From contig JAEWOS010000018.1 in the NCBI GenBank assembly GCA_023460855.1, positions 1 through 64,000 of the forward strand: a stretch of DNA of 64,000 bases. The letters run 5' to 3'. The notes under the pieces are model-generated. The model was given only the letters and a program-made list of their open reading frames with translations, made no database searches and was not told the origin of the DNA. The position numbers and the translations under genes are program-made. Positions within the stretch are counted from its first letter, which is position 1. Every line of letters begins with the position of its first letter. Shown piece after piece: positions 26,719-35,524 of this stretch. The stretch comes from Bacteroidota bacterium. Lineage in GTDB: Bacteria; Bacteroidota; Bacteroidia; Flavobacteriales; Weeksellaceae.

Positions 26719-28119
26719 TCAGGTTAAATCTGAAGGTGTTTCTTTTGAATTCGGCTCTTTTTGCTGACGGTTTTCATCGCGAATCGCCTTTAGAAATCCG
26801 TCTTTCTGCGTATCGTAGAAGGATCTGCGGCTAACCAGAAGTGAAAAAATCGAAGACACCATTCCGGCAACCATCAGGAAAAATATCAGGGAATAACGGT
26901 CGGTCATTTCCAGTACGATAATGGTTGAGGTAAATGGTGTACGTGTAATTCCTGTGAGAAATGCCACCATTCCTGCGAGAATCAGCACATTTGTTTCATT
27001 GGATGATAGATTCATAAAATCCGAGATGACAGAGCCGATACTTGCACCTGCCGCCAAAGACGGAGCGAAGACACCACCTGCAGCTCCTGATGAAAAGGAG
27101 AGCGCGGTGCCGCCCATTCTTAACAGCGGTACATACCATGCTTCATATTTATCATCGGTGAACAGAATTCGGTTCATAAGATTACCGCCAGAGCCCAGAA
27201 TTTCCGTGCTGAAAAAATAGGCGACAGTAGCCATTACCATAGAAATAACCAGTAAATAAGTAACGTGAGCGCGATCGGTTTTCAGTTTTTGCTTCCACCG
27301 GCTTAACGCGATCATGATTCCTGCGAGGTGACTTGCAAAAATTCCTGAAACGGCAGCGACCAGAATAATCGGCAGAATCAGCATCATGGTTACCCCCTGG
27401 GTTTTGGGATAGCCGATGTAGAGATAACTTCCGGCGAAACTCTGTGCGGTGAGTCCGGCAATAATCACCGCAGAAAACAGTGCGGTCTTAAAATAACTGA
27501 AATGCGTTTTGGATAACTGCTCAATCGTGAATACAATTCCACCCAAAGGCGTATTAAAAGCAGCTGAAATCCCTGCTGCAGCACTCGTCATTACCATATT
27601 TTTTGCGGAAACTTTCGGCCACCATTTCGGCAATAGCTGATGAACCTGGCGGAAAATAGATCCCGCGATCTGAATGGTTGGACCTTCACGTCCGACAGCG
27701 CCGCCTCCCATTACGAAAATCACTGAAGAAATTATTTTGATCAGAAAAATCTTAAGAGAAAGAAACCGGTACAGAAATCTGTTTTCCTTCGGATTTGCCA
27801 GTTCTACGGCTGCCATTACCTGTGGAATCCCGGAACCGCGTGCGTAAGGCGCAAATTTCTTCACCAGCCACCAAGAAAGAACAAAACAGAGCGGCATAAC
27901 GATAAATACCGACCATTTTTGCCAGCCCATCAAAAAACTGAGAAAATCTTCTGCCCATTTGTAAATTCGCGCGTAGCCAACAGCGACAATACCCGTAATA
28001 AACGAAGAAATCCAGAACGGAATCGCCTGCAGCATATTGTGGCGCAGCCGTTCATTCCGGATGTTATCAATGGAATTCTTAATGCTTCTTCGGAAGTATC
28101 GCAGTATATTTTGCAGCAT
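26719..28119 (-). CDS. ClC-family chloride channel or H+/Cl- antiporter
   Basis: 466 residues with about 10-12 membrane helices. The chloride-selectivity motifs are ARGSGIPQ, GREGPTIQ and GGVFAPSLAAGA. The glutamate in GREGP is the gating glutamate, so the protein could be an exchanger. There is no C-terminal CBS pair, only a short charged tail. It is monocistronic and divergent from the sodium symporter gene. Confidence 0.92.
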   Translation of the reverse strand: MLQNILRYFRRSIKNSIDNIRNERLRHNMLQAIPFWISSFITGIVAVGYARIYKWAEDFLSFLMGWQKWSVFIVMPLCFVLSWWLVKKFAPYARGSGIPQVMAAVELANPKENRFLYRFLSLKIFLIKIISSVIFVMGGGAVGREGPTIQIAGSIFRQVHQLLPKWWPKVSAKNMVMTSAAAGISAAFNTPLGGIVFTIEQLSKTHFSYFKTALFSAVIIAGLTAQSFAGSYLYIGYPKTQGVTMMLILPIILVAAVSGIFASHLAGIMIALSRWKQKLKTDRAHVTYLLVISMVMATVAYFFSTEILGSGGNLMNRILFTDDKYEAWYVPLLRMGGTALSFSSGAAGGVFAPSLAAGASIGSVISDFMNLSSNETNVLILAGMVAFLTGITRTPFTSTIIVLEMTDRYSLIFFLMVAGMVSSIFSLLVSRRSFYDTQKDGFLKAIRDENRQQKEPNSKETPSDLT

Positions 28120-28187
28120 CCGCGTAAAGATAGATATTCTCTGCGTAATGCATCATTTTCCATTGCATTTCAATTTCTTTAAAAAAC

Positions 28188-28195
28188 TATATTTG
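28188..28195 (+). promoter_or_regulatory. -7 box of the symporter gene
   Basis: TATATTTG matches the consensus; TTG at 28163-28165 could be the -33 element (22-base spacer). The ATG follows 21 bases downstream. Confidence 0.5.
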
Positions 28196-28216
28196 CCTCT
28201 CTAAATAATGTAAAGA

Positions 28217-29794
28217 ATGAATTCAGCAACCATCCTGCTACTCTGTGTTTTCGTGTATTTCATTGGTCTTTTGGTAATTGCCTATATCACAAGCCGCAAT
28301 TCGGATAACCAGTCGTTTTTCATCGGAAACAAAAAAAGTAAGTGGTGGCTTGTTGCGTTCGGGATGATTGGTACCAGTTTAAGCGGTGTCACTTTCATTT
28401 CAGTTCCCGGAACGGTAGGCAAACTCACCGGCGGCGAATATATGTTTGGCGGTTTTGAGTACTACATGCTTGTTGTAGGCTTTTTTATCGGTTATTTCAT
28501 CGTGGCTTTCGTCCTTTTACCATTGTATTACAAGATGAATCTCACATCGATTTATACCTATTTAGGAAGAAGATTCAATGTAGAAGCACATAAAATCGGG
28601 TCGCTTTTTTTTATTATTTCACGTTCTATCGGCGCAACTGCAAGGCTTTATCTCGTGGTTAATGTGCTGCAGATTTTCCTTCTAACAAGTCTCGGTGTTC
28701 CATTTTGGGTAACAGCTGCGGTGATTCTTCTGATGGTTTTACTTTATACGTTTGAAGGTGGGGTGAAAACAATTGTAATTACTGATACGCTGCAGACTTC
28801 TTTTATGATTATTAGTCTAATAGGCTGTATTCTCTATATACTTTCGCATCTGGATTTATCCGCGGCGCAGGCTTACGATGTACTTTCCAGCAAGCAGTAT
28901 ACACACCTGATTAACACCGATGTGAATTCAAAAACTTTCTTTCTGAAAACTGTTCTGGGCGGAATGTTCATCACGATTGCAATGACCGGACTCGATCAGG
29001 AAATGATGCAGAAAAATATTTCGGTGGACAACCTGAAAAATTCCAAGAAAAACATGCTTACGTTTGCCGTAACACTGCTTTTTGTGAATCTGGCATTTCT
29101 GTTTCTGGGCGGTCTGCTTTATTTGTTTGCTTCAGAAAACGGTGCTGCTTACGGTCAGATAGTTGACGTTGTAAACGGTAAAGAAAATATCGTCAATGCT
29201 TTTGGTTTCAAAGATGCAGCCGGAAATATCAACAATATCATGGGCGACGATCTGTTCCCGGCACTTTCGCTGCAGGGATATTTTCCGCTCTTTATTTCTA
29301 TCATTTTTATTATCGGACTGATTTCCGCGCTGTTTCCTTCAGCAGACGGTGCTTTAACGGCGGTTACGAGTTCTTACTGTGTGGATTTGCTCAATCTCAA
29401 TGAAGACCAGACCAAAACTGAAAAGCAGAAAAAAAGACTGCGAATGAAAGTTCACCTGATTTTCACGGTTGTTTTCTTTATGCTGATCATGATTTTCAAG
29501 GCTATTGATGATAAATCCATCGTATATCTCATTATGGAAGTTGCCGGTTATACTTACGGTCCGCTGCTTGGTTTATTTACATTTGGAATTATTACCAAAT
29601 ACCATATTTCGAAAAAAGGATGGATTCTGGCAGTTACGTTAATTGCGCCGGCGTTAACCTATCTGATCAATTATCTTGTGACGAATCTTACAGATTACCG
29701 GATCGGGGTGGAGCTGATTATCATCAACGGTTTGCTCACCTTTATCGGACTCTGGCTGATACGCGACAAGAAACAAATCACAGCATACAATTAA
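28217..29794 (+). CDS. Sodium:solute symporter (SSS family)
   Basis: 525 residues with about 13 membrane helices. GMIGTSLSGVTFISVPG near residues 51-67 is the first sodium-binding helix, and ALFPSADGALTAVTSSY lies in the eighth. The family couples sodium influx to uptake of sugars, amino acids or sialic acid; the substrate is not evident. A terminator follows, then transketolase on the same strand. Confidence 0.9.
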   Translation: MNSATILLLCVFVYFIGLLVIAYITSRNSDNQSFFIGNKKSKWWLVAFGMIGTSLSGVTFISVPGTVGKLTGGEYMFGGFEYYMLVVGFFIGYFIVAFVLLPLYYKMNLTSIYTYLGRRFNVEAHKIGSLFFIISRSIGATARLYLVVNVLQIFLLTSLGVPFWVTAAVILLMVLLYTFEGGVKTIVITDTLQTSFMIISLIGCILYILSHLDLSAAQAYDVLSSKQYTHLINTDVNSKTFFLKTVLGGMFITIAMTGLDQEMMQKNISVDNLKNSKKNMLTFAVTLLFVNLAFLFLGGLLYLFASENGAAYGQIVDVVNGKENIVNAFGFKDAAGNINNIMGDDLFPALSLQGYFPLFISIIFIIGLISALFPSADGALTAVTSSYCVDLLNLNEDQTKTEKQKKRLRMKVHLIFTVVFFMLIMIFKAIDDKSIVYLIMEVAGYTYGPLLGLFTFGIITKYHISKKGWILAVTLIAPALTYLINYLVTNLTDYRIGVELIIINGLLTFIGLWLIRDKKQITAYN

Positions 29795-29797
29795 ACG

Positions 29798-29826
29798 AAT
29801 CCGGTCAGAAATGGCCGGATTTTTCA
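29798..29826 (+). terminator. Terminator of the symporter gene
   Basis: AATCCGG pairs with CCGGATT, followed by TTTC. Confidence 0.65.
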
Positions 29827-29850
29827 TTTCCTAAAACGCTCAAAAAATCG

Positions 29851-29858
29851 TACTTTCG
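29851..29858 (+). promoter_or_regulatory. Probable -7 box of the transketolase operon
   Basis: TACTTTCG differs from TAnnTTTG at one base and lies 21 bases before the ATG. Confidence 0.35.
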
Positions 29859-29879
29859 CGGGAAAATAAATCAAGTATA

Positions 29880-30731
29880 ATGAGTAGAAGTATTGAGGAG
29901 CTGAAATTACTCACTACCCAAATCAGAAGAGATATTATCCGTATGGTTCATGCCGTAAATTCCGGGCATCCGGGAGGAAGTCTGGGCTGTACAGAATTTT
30001 TCACTGCTTTGTACGGAAAGGTGATGAACTATAAACTGCCGTTCACCATGGAGGGCAAGGGTGAAGACCTGTTTTTCCTTTCCAACGGGCATATTTCACC
30101 GGTTTTTTATTCCACGCTCGCCAGATTTGGCTTTTTTCCGGTAGAAGAACTTAAAACTTTCAGAAAACTGGATTCCAGACTTCAGGGACATCCTACCACT
30201 CATGAAGGTCTGCCCGGAGTTCGTGTTGCTTCAGGATCTTTGGGACAGGGTCTTTCTGTAGCTGTTGGTGCAGCACTTGCCAAGAAACTCGATGGCGATC
30301 ATTCTACCGTTTTCACCCTTCATGGCGACGGAGAACTTCAGGAAGGTCAGATCTGGGAAGCACTGATGTTTGCAGCTGCAAATAAAGTGGATAACCTTAT
30401 TTCCACCATTGATTATAATAACAGACAGATCGATGGCGATGTGGATGATGTACTTTCTCTTGGAGATCTTAATGCCAAGCTTCGCGCTTTCGGATGGGAA
30501 GTTCTCGAAGAGAAAAACGGTAACGATCTGGAAGGAATGATTGCGGTTCTGGAACATGCAAAAGGACTCACAGGAAAAGGAAAACCGGTCGCAATTATCA
30601 TGCATACAGAAATGGGAAGCGGCATCGATTATATGATGGGAACCCATGCATGGCACGGAAAAGCACCGAATGACGAACAGCTTGCACTCGGAATTAAGCA
30701 GCTTTATCTGGAAGCTCCGGCCGATTATTAA
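29880..30731 (+). CDS. Transketolase, N-terminal (thiamine-diphosphate) subunit
   Basis: 283 residues covering the first half of transketolase. The thiamine-diphosphate motif runs from GDGEL to the NN of DYNNRQ (GDG-X-NN spacing). HPGGSLG and GSLGQGLS are conserved active-site loops. It pairs with the C-terminal subunit gene 48 bp downstream, a split form found in many bacteria and archaea. The enzyme moves two-carbon ketol units in the pentose phosphate pathway. Confidence 0.93.
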   Translation: MSRSIEELKLLTTQIRRDIIRMVHAVNSGHPGGSLGCTEFFTALYGKVMNYKLPFTMEGKGEDLFFLSNGHISPVFYSTLARFGFFPVEELKTFRKLDSRLQGHPTTHEGLPGVRVASGSLGQGLSVAVGAALAKKLDGDHSTVFTLHGDGELQEGQIWEALMFAAANKVDNLISTIDYNNRQIDGDVDDVLSLGDLNAKLRAFGWEVLEEKNGNDLEGMIAVLEHAKGLTGKGKPVAIIMHTEMGSGIDYMMGTHAWHGKAPNDEQLALGIKQLYLEAPADY

Positions 30732-30779
30732 TTCGGGAAATCTGATAAAGCAGTTTACCAATTTTTTTAAAAAATCAAA

Positions 30780-31727
30780 ATGAAGTTTACCTATACCGAG
30801 AAAAAAGATACAAGAAGCGGATTTGGAGCAGGGCTCGCAGAACTTGCCGATAAAAACCCGAATGTGGTGGCGCTTTGCGCAGATCTTATTGGCTCCCTCA
30901 AAATGGAGAAGTTCATCGAAAAAGCGCCTGAAAGATTTATTCAGGTCGGAATTGCCGAAGCGAATATGATGGGAATTGCCGCAGGTTTATCAATCAACGG
31001 TAAGATTCCGTTCACCGGAACATTTGCGAATTTTTCTACCTGCCGTGTTTACGATCAGATACGCCAGTCCATCGCTTATTCCAATAAAAATGTAAAAATC
31101 TGTGCATCGCACGCCGGACTAACACTTGGTGAAGACGGTGCAACGCATCAGACGCTGGAAGATATCGGTCTCATGAAAATGCTTCCGCACATGGTAGTAA
31201 TCAACCCTTGCGATTACAATCAGACCAAAGCAGCAACAATCGCTATTGCAGATTATGAAGGCCCGGTTTATCTGAGATTCGGAAGACCTGCAGTTCCCGT
31301 TTTTTTACCTGAAGACACGGAATTCGAAATTGGAAAAGGAATTCTGCTGCAGGAAGGTACAGATGTAACGATTGTGGCAACAGGACATCTGGTTTGGGAA
31401 TCGCTCGTCGCAGCTGATGAGCTTGAAAAAGAAGGAATCTCCTGTGAAGTGATTAACATTCATACCATTAAACCACTTGATGAAGAAATTATTCTGAAAT
31501 CCGTGGAAAAAACCGGAAGAATAGTTACCGCGGAAGAGCACAATTATCTTGGCGGTCTGGGTGAATCTGTCGCGGGATTGCTCGGAAGAAAACGTCCGGC
31601 ACCGCAGGAATTTGTAGCGGTAAATGACACTTTCGGCGAAAGCGGAACGCCTGCCGAACTCATGAAGAAATATAAAATTGATGCAGCCGCAGTAAAAGAA
31701 GCAGTGCAAAGAGTGATGTCGAGATAG
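30780..31727 (+). CDS. Transketolase, C-terminal subunit
   Basis: 315 residues covering the pyrimidine-binding and C-terminal domains. The glutamate that activates thiamine is in VGIAEANMMGIAAGLS. ASHAGLTLGEDGATHQ and RFGRPAVPV are further conserved blocks, and TAEEHNYLGGLG lies in the C-domain. It works as a heterotetramer with the upstream subunit. A strong terminator follows. Confidence 0.93.
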   Translation: MKFTYTEKKDTRSGFGAGLAELADKNPNVVALCADLIGSLKMEKFIEKAPERFIQVGIAEANMMGIAAGLSINGKIPFTGTFANFSTCRVYDQIRQSIAYSNKNVKICASHAGLTLGEDGATHQTLEDIGLMKMLPHMVVINPCDYNQTKAATIAIADYEGPVYLRFGRPAVPVFLPEDTEFEIGKGILLQEGTDVTIVATGHLVWESLVAADELEKEGISCEVINIHTIKPLDEEIILKSVEKTGRIVTAEEHNYLGGLGESVAGLLGRKRPAPQEFVAVNDTFGESGTPAELMKKYKIDAAAVKEAVQRVMSR

Positions 31728-31749
31728 AATCTCCTTCATTTTAAGAAAT

Positions 31750-31776
31750 TAACACGCTTTCGGGCGTGTTTTTTTA
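31750..31776 (+). terminator. Terminator of the transketolase operon
   Basis: AACACGC pairs with GCGTGTT around TTTCGG, followed by a T run. Confidence 0.8.
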
Positions 31777-31841
31777 TGCTCTTCTGTAAAAAGTCCTGTC
31801 AATAATATGTTTTGTCCTAGTAACATAAGCTTAATATAGGA

Positions 31842-31849
31842 TATTTTTG
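31842..31849 (+). promoter_or_regulatory. -7 box with a 69-base leader
   Basis: TATTTTTG matches TAnnTTTG. The leader to the ATG at 31919 contains a perfect 7 bp hairpin (ATCCTTT...AAAGGAT, 31861-31879). Confidence 0.4.
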
Positions 31850-31918
31850 ATATCTATAAAATCCTTTCAGTAAAAGGATATATAATAACTGGCATAAATT
31901 AATAACATATAGATAATC

Positions 31919-32587
31919 ATGAGAATTTTTTTTAAATCCCTTTTTTCTGCTGCTGCAATTTTGGCAGGTACTCTTTCATTTGCACAGGAAACAGAACCGG
32001 TTGAATTTCATAATCCGCCGACAAATACAGAAGTTTTGGTGGGAAGCCGGGGAGTTTCTTTCCAGATGATTACCGACAAAAAAATTAAAAGTATACCAAA
32101 ACTGGGCTTTTTCAGTGTGGTAGATCTTAATTCAGACTGGGGACAGCTGAATCTGAGCGATCACATGATTATGGCAAAAGGAACGGTTGACATTGTAAAA
32201 GGTCTGAAATTCGGAGCCGGATTTCATACGACGCCGGTAACGGGAATTCGTCCGTCTGCAGCATTAATTTATACCTACGCAAAACCTGAATTCCTGCTGA
32301 TTGCCATGCCGCGCGTTGATCTGAGTAAAGATGCTTCTTTCGAAACCCTGGGAATTGTGGAATATAAGCCTGCGATTAATGACACCTGGAGATTTTACAG
32401 CAGGCTTCAGGGAACTTACGTGCACGCAATTAAAGCAGATTTTCACGCCCGAAGTTATATCCGTGCAAGAGCTGGGTTAACTTATAAAGAATTTACTTTC
32501 GGGGTCGGCGCAAACGTGGAATATTACGGCCCTACAAAGCACAACGAGAACAACATCGGAGGATTCCTGCAGGTTTTGTTATTTTAA
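31919..32587 (+). CDS. Exported protein of unknown function, beta-rich
   Basis: 222 residues. The signal peptide ends AGTLSFAQ. The mature part alternates hydrophobic and polar residues and ends in aromatic or hydrophobic positions (GGFLQVLLF), which suggests a small outer-membrane barrel with 8-10 strands. I do not recognise a family. It stands alone between terminators, with a comparatively long leader. Confidence 0.7.
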   Translation: MRIFFKSLFSAAAILAGTLSFAQETEPVEFHNPPTNTEVLVGSRGVSFQMITDKKIKSIPKLGFFSVVDLNSDWGQLNLSDHMIMAKGTVDIVKGLKFGAGFHTTPVTGIRPSAALIYTYAKPEFLLIAMPRVDLSKDASFETLGIVEYKPAINDTWRFYSRLQGTYVHAIKADFHARSYIRARAGLTYKEFTFGVGANVEYYGPTKHNENNIGGFLQVLLF

Positions 32588-32631
32588 GAGTATTGTTTTT
32601 TTCATAGCAGGAGTTTTTATTCGATGGTTCG

Positions 32632-32660
32632 GGCGGCGCGCAAGCGTCGCCGTTTTTATT
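32632..32660 (+). terminator. GC-rich terminator
   Basis: GGCGGCGC pairs with GCGTCGCC around GCAA (one mismatch), followed by GTTTTTATTTT. The rest of 32661-32886 shows no gene. Confidence 0.7.
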
Positions 32661-32886
32661 TTCTGAAGACGACATAATCAGCCACCACCACGCAGATTCC
32701 GGCCTACAAATGATTCATTTACAGCTATGCGTTCTTGAATGCAATTAGCACGAAACCTGGGAAAACTAATATTCAGCACAAAAAAAGCCGTTTGCAAAGG
32801 ATGATAAACTCATCACACCTCTGAAAAAATAATTCTGCGCAACATGAATTGCTGAGTAATTTTTACCTTTATTCAAACAAACGAAA

Positions 32887-33432
32887 ATGAGAACCTGGTT
32901 GTTCACACTTTTTGTACTCACAGTAATAGCTTCCGGTTTCGGGTTTTCTGCGCTGTGTGATCCTGCAATAAAACCTTTCCGGCAGATTTTAGAGGAATTT
33001 GAAACTTCAAACAATATAGCAGTTGAAGGCTGTTATATTTCAGCGAACAAATTTTTTGTAACCAAATCTTCCGACAAAAAAATAACTGCGGGAAAAGCGT
33101 ATGATATTTTTGAATATGGTCCTTTCGGAAGCAGGTGCGAGGAATACGAAATGGAAGCCAGTGTTGAAGAAGAACTGTTTTCAAGAGCACATCTTCTGCT
33201 GTTGATTCTTGACAAAAAGAAAACAACACGCAAGAAACTAGTCACTGAAATCATGCAGTCGAAAGGTTCAGAAATCGATCCTAACCGAATGATTACGTTT
33301 AATGAAGAAATGAATCATGCGTCCGGTGATTATGAGACAAGATTATCTGCGCCCGTCAATGAAGTCTGGAAACAGTTGCGAAACGGAAATGCTGCTCAGA
33401 TTAACTGGAAGAGAACAGCGGTAAGCAAATAA
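32887..33432 (+). CDS. Exported protein of unknown function
   Basis: 181 residues with an N-terminal signal peptide or anchor (MRTWLFTLFVLTVIASGFGF). Three cysteines remain in the mature part (LCDPA, GCYIS, SRCEE). The rest is charged and mixed helical. I see no known domain. It has a slightly lower GC content than its neighbours and converges with the next gene. Confidence 0.6.
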   Translation: MRTWLFTLFVLTVIASGFGFSALCDPAIKPFRQILEEFETSNNIAVEGCYISANKFFVTKSSDKKITAGKAYDIFEYGPFGSRCEEYEMEASVEEELFSRAHLLLLILDKKKTTRKKLVTEIMQSKGSEIDPNRMITFNEEMNHASGDYETRLSAPVNEVWKQLRNGNAAQINWKRTAVSK

Positions 33433-33460
33433 GATTTCGAGTATTTCCTTAGAAATTATT

Positions 33461-33832
33461 CTATCTGATTTTCCTGATGGTCTTAAAATTCGCACCTTCT
33501 TCACATTTTTCATACGTAATTTCGTATCTCGGATTTTTGTCCGGATAGGAGAGAAGGTATTGCGGACACGGTTCCAGTTGAGCCTGACTTCTTTTGAAAT
33601 CTATCTCCCCGTAAGTGATCAGACTGTCGCGCAGAAATTTTTCGTCCAGATTATTCTGGTTCATTGCCGACTGAAATTCAGGTGAAAAGGTGAAATCTTT
33701 TGAAAGAGTCTCAGCAATAACACGGGAATTCGGCAAATATCCACTGCAGCTCACCCCTTTTTGGTTCAGGATGAAGAATACAATAAGCAGCCCCGGAACA
33801 AGGCCTATTAAAAAGAATTTTAATTTTCGCAT
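33461..33832 (-). CDS. Small membrane-anchored protein, possibly DUF4258-like
   Basis: 123 residues with one N-terminal helix (FFLIGLVPGLLIVFFIL) and a soluble part ending in YEITYEKCEEGANFKTIRKI. The C-terminal pattern recalls DUF4258, but I cannot confirm it. It is encoded 9 bp after alanine dehydrogenase, so the two are cotranscribed. Confidence 0.65.
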   Translation of the reverse strand: MRKLKFFLIGLVPGLLIVFFILNQKGVSCSGYLPNSRVIAETLSKDFTFSPEFQSAMNQNNLDEKFLRDSLITYGEIDFKRSQAQLEPCPQYLLSYPDKNPRYEITYEKCEEGANFKTIRKIR

Positions 33833-33841
33833 TTAATCAGC

Positions 33842-35035
33842 TTAGAAAATTAGAAGATTGATATCGTGGTACGTCAGATCGAAACGGTCGCAAATCGATT
33901 TGTTGGTATGTCTTCCTTTATACATGTAAAGGCTTTGTTTCATTTCGTTTTTTCGCACGAGCATATTTTCGAAACCGCCTTCTTCATCGTAATTCAGCAG
34001 ATAAGAAAGAAAGAAATTGGATATCGCTTTTGTGGTAGTTCTCGGAATTCTGGAGGTTAAATTTGGAAGTCCGCAATGAATGACATCGTGTTTAATAACG
34101 TAAGGATCTTCCATTGTCGTAAGTTCGGAAGTTTCTGCAACCTTTCCGTGATCGATGGAAACATCAATGATGATGCTGCCTTTTTTCATTTTGATGACCA
34201 TGTCTTCGGTAATCACCGGCTGCTGATTATTTCTAGGAAGTGCACCGATAACCACATCAGCTCTTCTCAGCGATTTTTCGAGTTCCTTAGGATCGATAAT
34301 GGATGTAGGAACGCGGCTGTCCACGAGCGTATGAAGGCGGCGAAGCTTGGACAGTGAATTGTCGAAAACTTTTACACTTGCACCCAAACCGAAAGCTGAT
34401 TTTGTGGCAAATTCACCCACAATTCCTGCTCCGATTATTACTACTTCAGTTGGTCGTACGCCTGTGATTCCGCCCAGCATTAATCCGTTCGAAAGCGCCA
34501 GAATTTCCGATGCGTAGAGTACCGCCGCTGTTCCCGCAATTTCTCCGATCAGGCGCACCAGCGCGAGTTGCCGGTAATCGTCCTGAATGAATTCGAAAGC
34601 AATGGCATTCACCTTTTTTTCTGCCAGTTTTTTGAAATATTCCTTATCGCGAAGATTGATTTGTAAAGCAGAAACGAGATAGGAATTCGGTTTCAGATAA
34701 TCGATTTCCTCAATTGTCGGCGGATTGATTTTCAGAACGAGATCCTGACCGAAAACCTGCTTGGGATCGTCCGAAATAATCGCACCTGATTCCGCATACT
34801 GATGGTCGGTAAAAAATGAACCTTTGCCCGCATCTTTCTCAATATAAATTTCGTGGCCGCAGTTTACCAGAACCTGAACAGCATCCGGCGTGATACAGGT
34901 CCGGCGTTCATTCAGGCACGTTTCCTTCGGAATTCCAATCGAATACTGTTTGGCTTTTTTCACCACTTCCAGTTTTTCTTCGCGCGGCAGCAGGTCCTCT
35001 TCTTTAAAAGGCGTAAAGACATTTCCGGAACTCAT
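33842..35035 (-). CDS. ald: Alanine dehydrogenase
   Basis: 397 residues. The N-terminal catalytic domain holds IGIPKETCLNERR and TPDAVQVLVNCGHE. The Rossmann domain contains VIIGAGIVGEFATKSAFGLG. It interconverts alanine with pyruvate and ammonia using NAD. The N-terminus is about 30 residues longer than in the Bacillus enzyme, which fits the flavobacterial form. The related pyridine-nucleotide transhydrogenase alpha chain is a less likely reading. The promoter at 35083-35090 overlaps the end of the tsaE region. Confidence 0.9.
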   Translation of the reverse strand: MSSGNVFTPFKEEDLLPREEKLEVVKKAKQYSIGIPKETCLNERRTCITPDAVQVLVNCGHEIYIEKDAGKGSFFTDHQYAESGAIISDDPKQVFGQDLVLKINPPTIEEIDYLKPNSYLVSALQINLRDKEYFKKLAEKKVNAIAFEFIQDDYRQLALVRLIGEIAGTAAVLYASEILALSNGLMLGGITGVRPTEVVIIGAGIVGEFATKSAFGLGASVKVFDNSLSKLRRLHTLVDSRVPTSIIDPKELEKSLRRADVVIGALPRNNQQPVITEDMVIKMKKGSIIIDVSIDHGKVAETSELTTMEDPYVIKHDVIHCGLPNLTSRIPRTTTKAISNFFLSYLLNYDEEGGFENMLVRKNEMKQSLYMYKGRHTNKSICDRFDLTYHDINLLIF

Positions 35036-35082
35036 ATCCTAGTAGTATTTATGTTAAATGAAACCGTCATTTTTTCTAAATG

Positions 35083-35090
35083 CAAAGATA
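35083..35090 (-). promoter_or_regulatory. -7 box of ald
   Basis: On the minus strand this reads TATCTTTG, matching the consensus, 47 bases before the ald ATG and 4 bases after the tsaE stop. Confidence 0.5.
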
Positions 35091-35094
35091 ATCG

Positions 35095-35505
35095 TTATTG
35101 AAGAAGAAGCTCACGAAAATCGCCGTTGTTTTCTATTTCCAGCGTGTGAAATTTCAATCCATGAAGTTCCTCTTCATAAATTTCCGGCCATTCGATGATG
35201 GTAAGTCTCCCTTTTTCGAGATATTCTTCCATTCCGATATCAAACACTTCGTTTACATCGTTCATGCGGTACAGGTCAAAATGATAAACTGTTCCTTCAG
35301 GAGTTTCGTACTCGTTTACGATGGAATAAGTTGGTGATGTCACTTCATCGCTGCTTTGCAGTTCCTTCAGCAAAAACTGGGTGAAAGTTGTTTTGCCTGC
35401 ACCGAGATTTCCTTTCAGCAGCAGGATGTTGTGCTTTATTTCCGGCAGAATCTGTTGTGTAACCTGTTTCCAGTCGGACATTTTTTCAACTCGAAATTTC
35501 TTCAA
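35095..35505 (-). CDS. tsaE: tRNA N6-threonylcarbamoyladenosine ATPase TsaE
   Basis: 136 residues, the normal size. The P-loop is GNLGAGKTTFTQ; SPTYSIVNEYE and YHFDLYRM are the family's conserved blocks (Walker B-like region). It provides the ATPase step for t6A modification of tRNAs reading ANN codons. An internal ATG (MSDWKQ) 24 bases in is an alternative start. It is 19 bp downstream of an exported-protein gene. Confidence 0.93.
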   Translation of the reverse strand: MKKFRVEKMSDWKQVTQQILPEIKHNILLLKGNLGAGKTTFTQFLLKELQSSDEVTSPTYSIVNEYETPEGTVYHFDLYRMNDVNEVFDIGMEEYLEKGRLTIIEWPEIYEEELHGLKFHTLEIENNGDFRELLLQ

Positions 35506-35524
35506 AATATTCTTTGTTTTTTAT

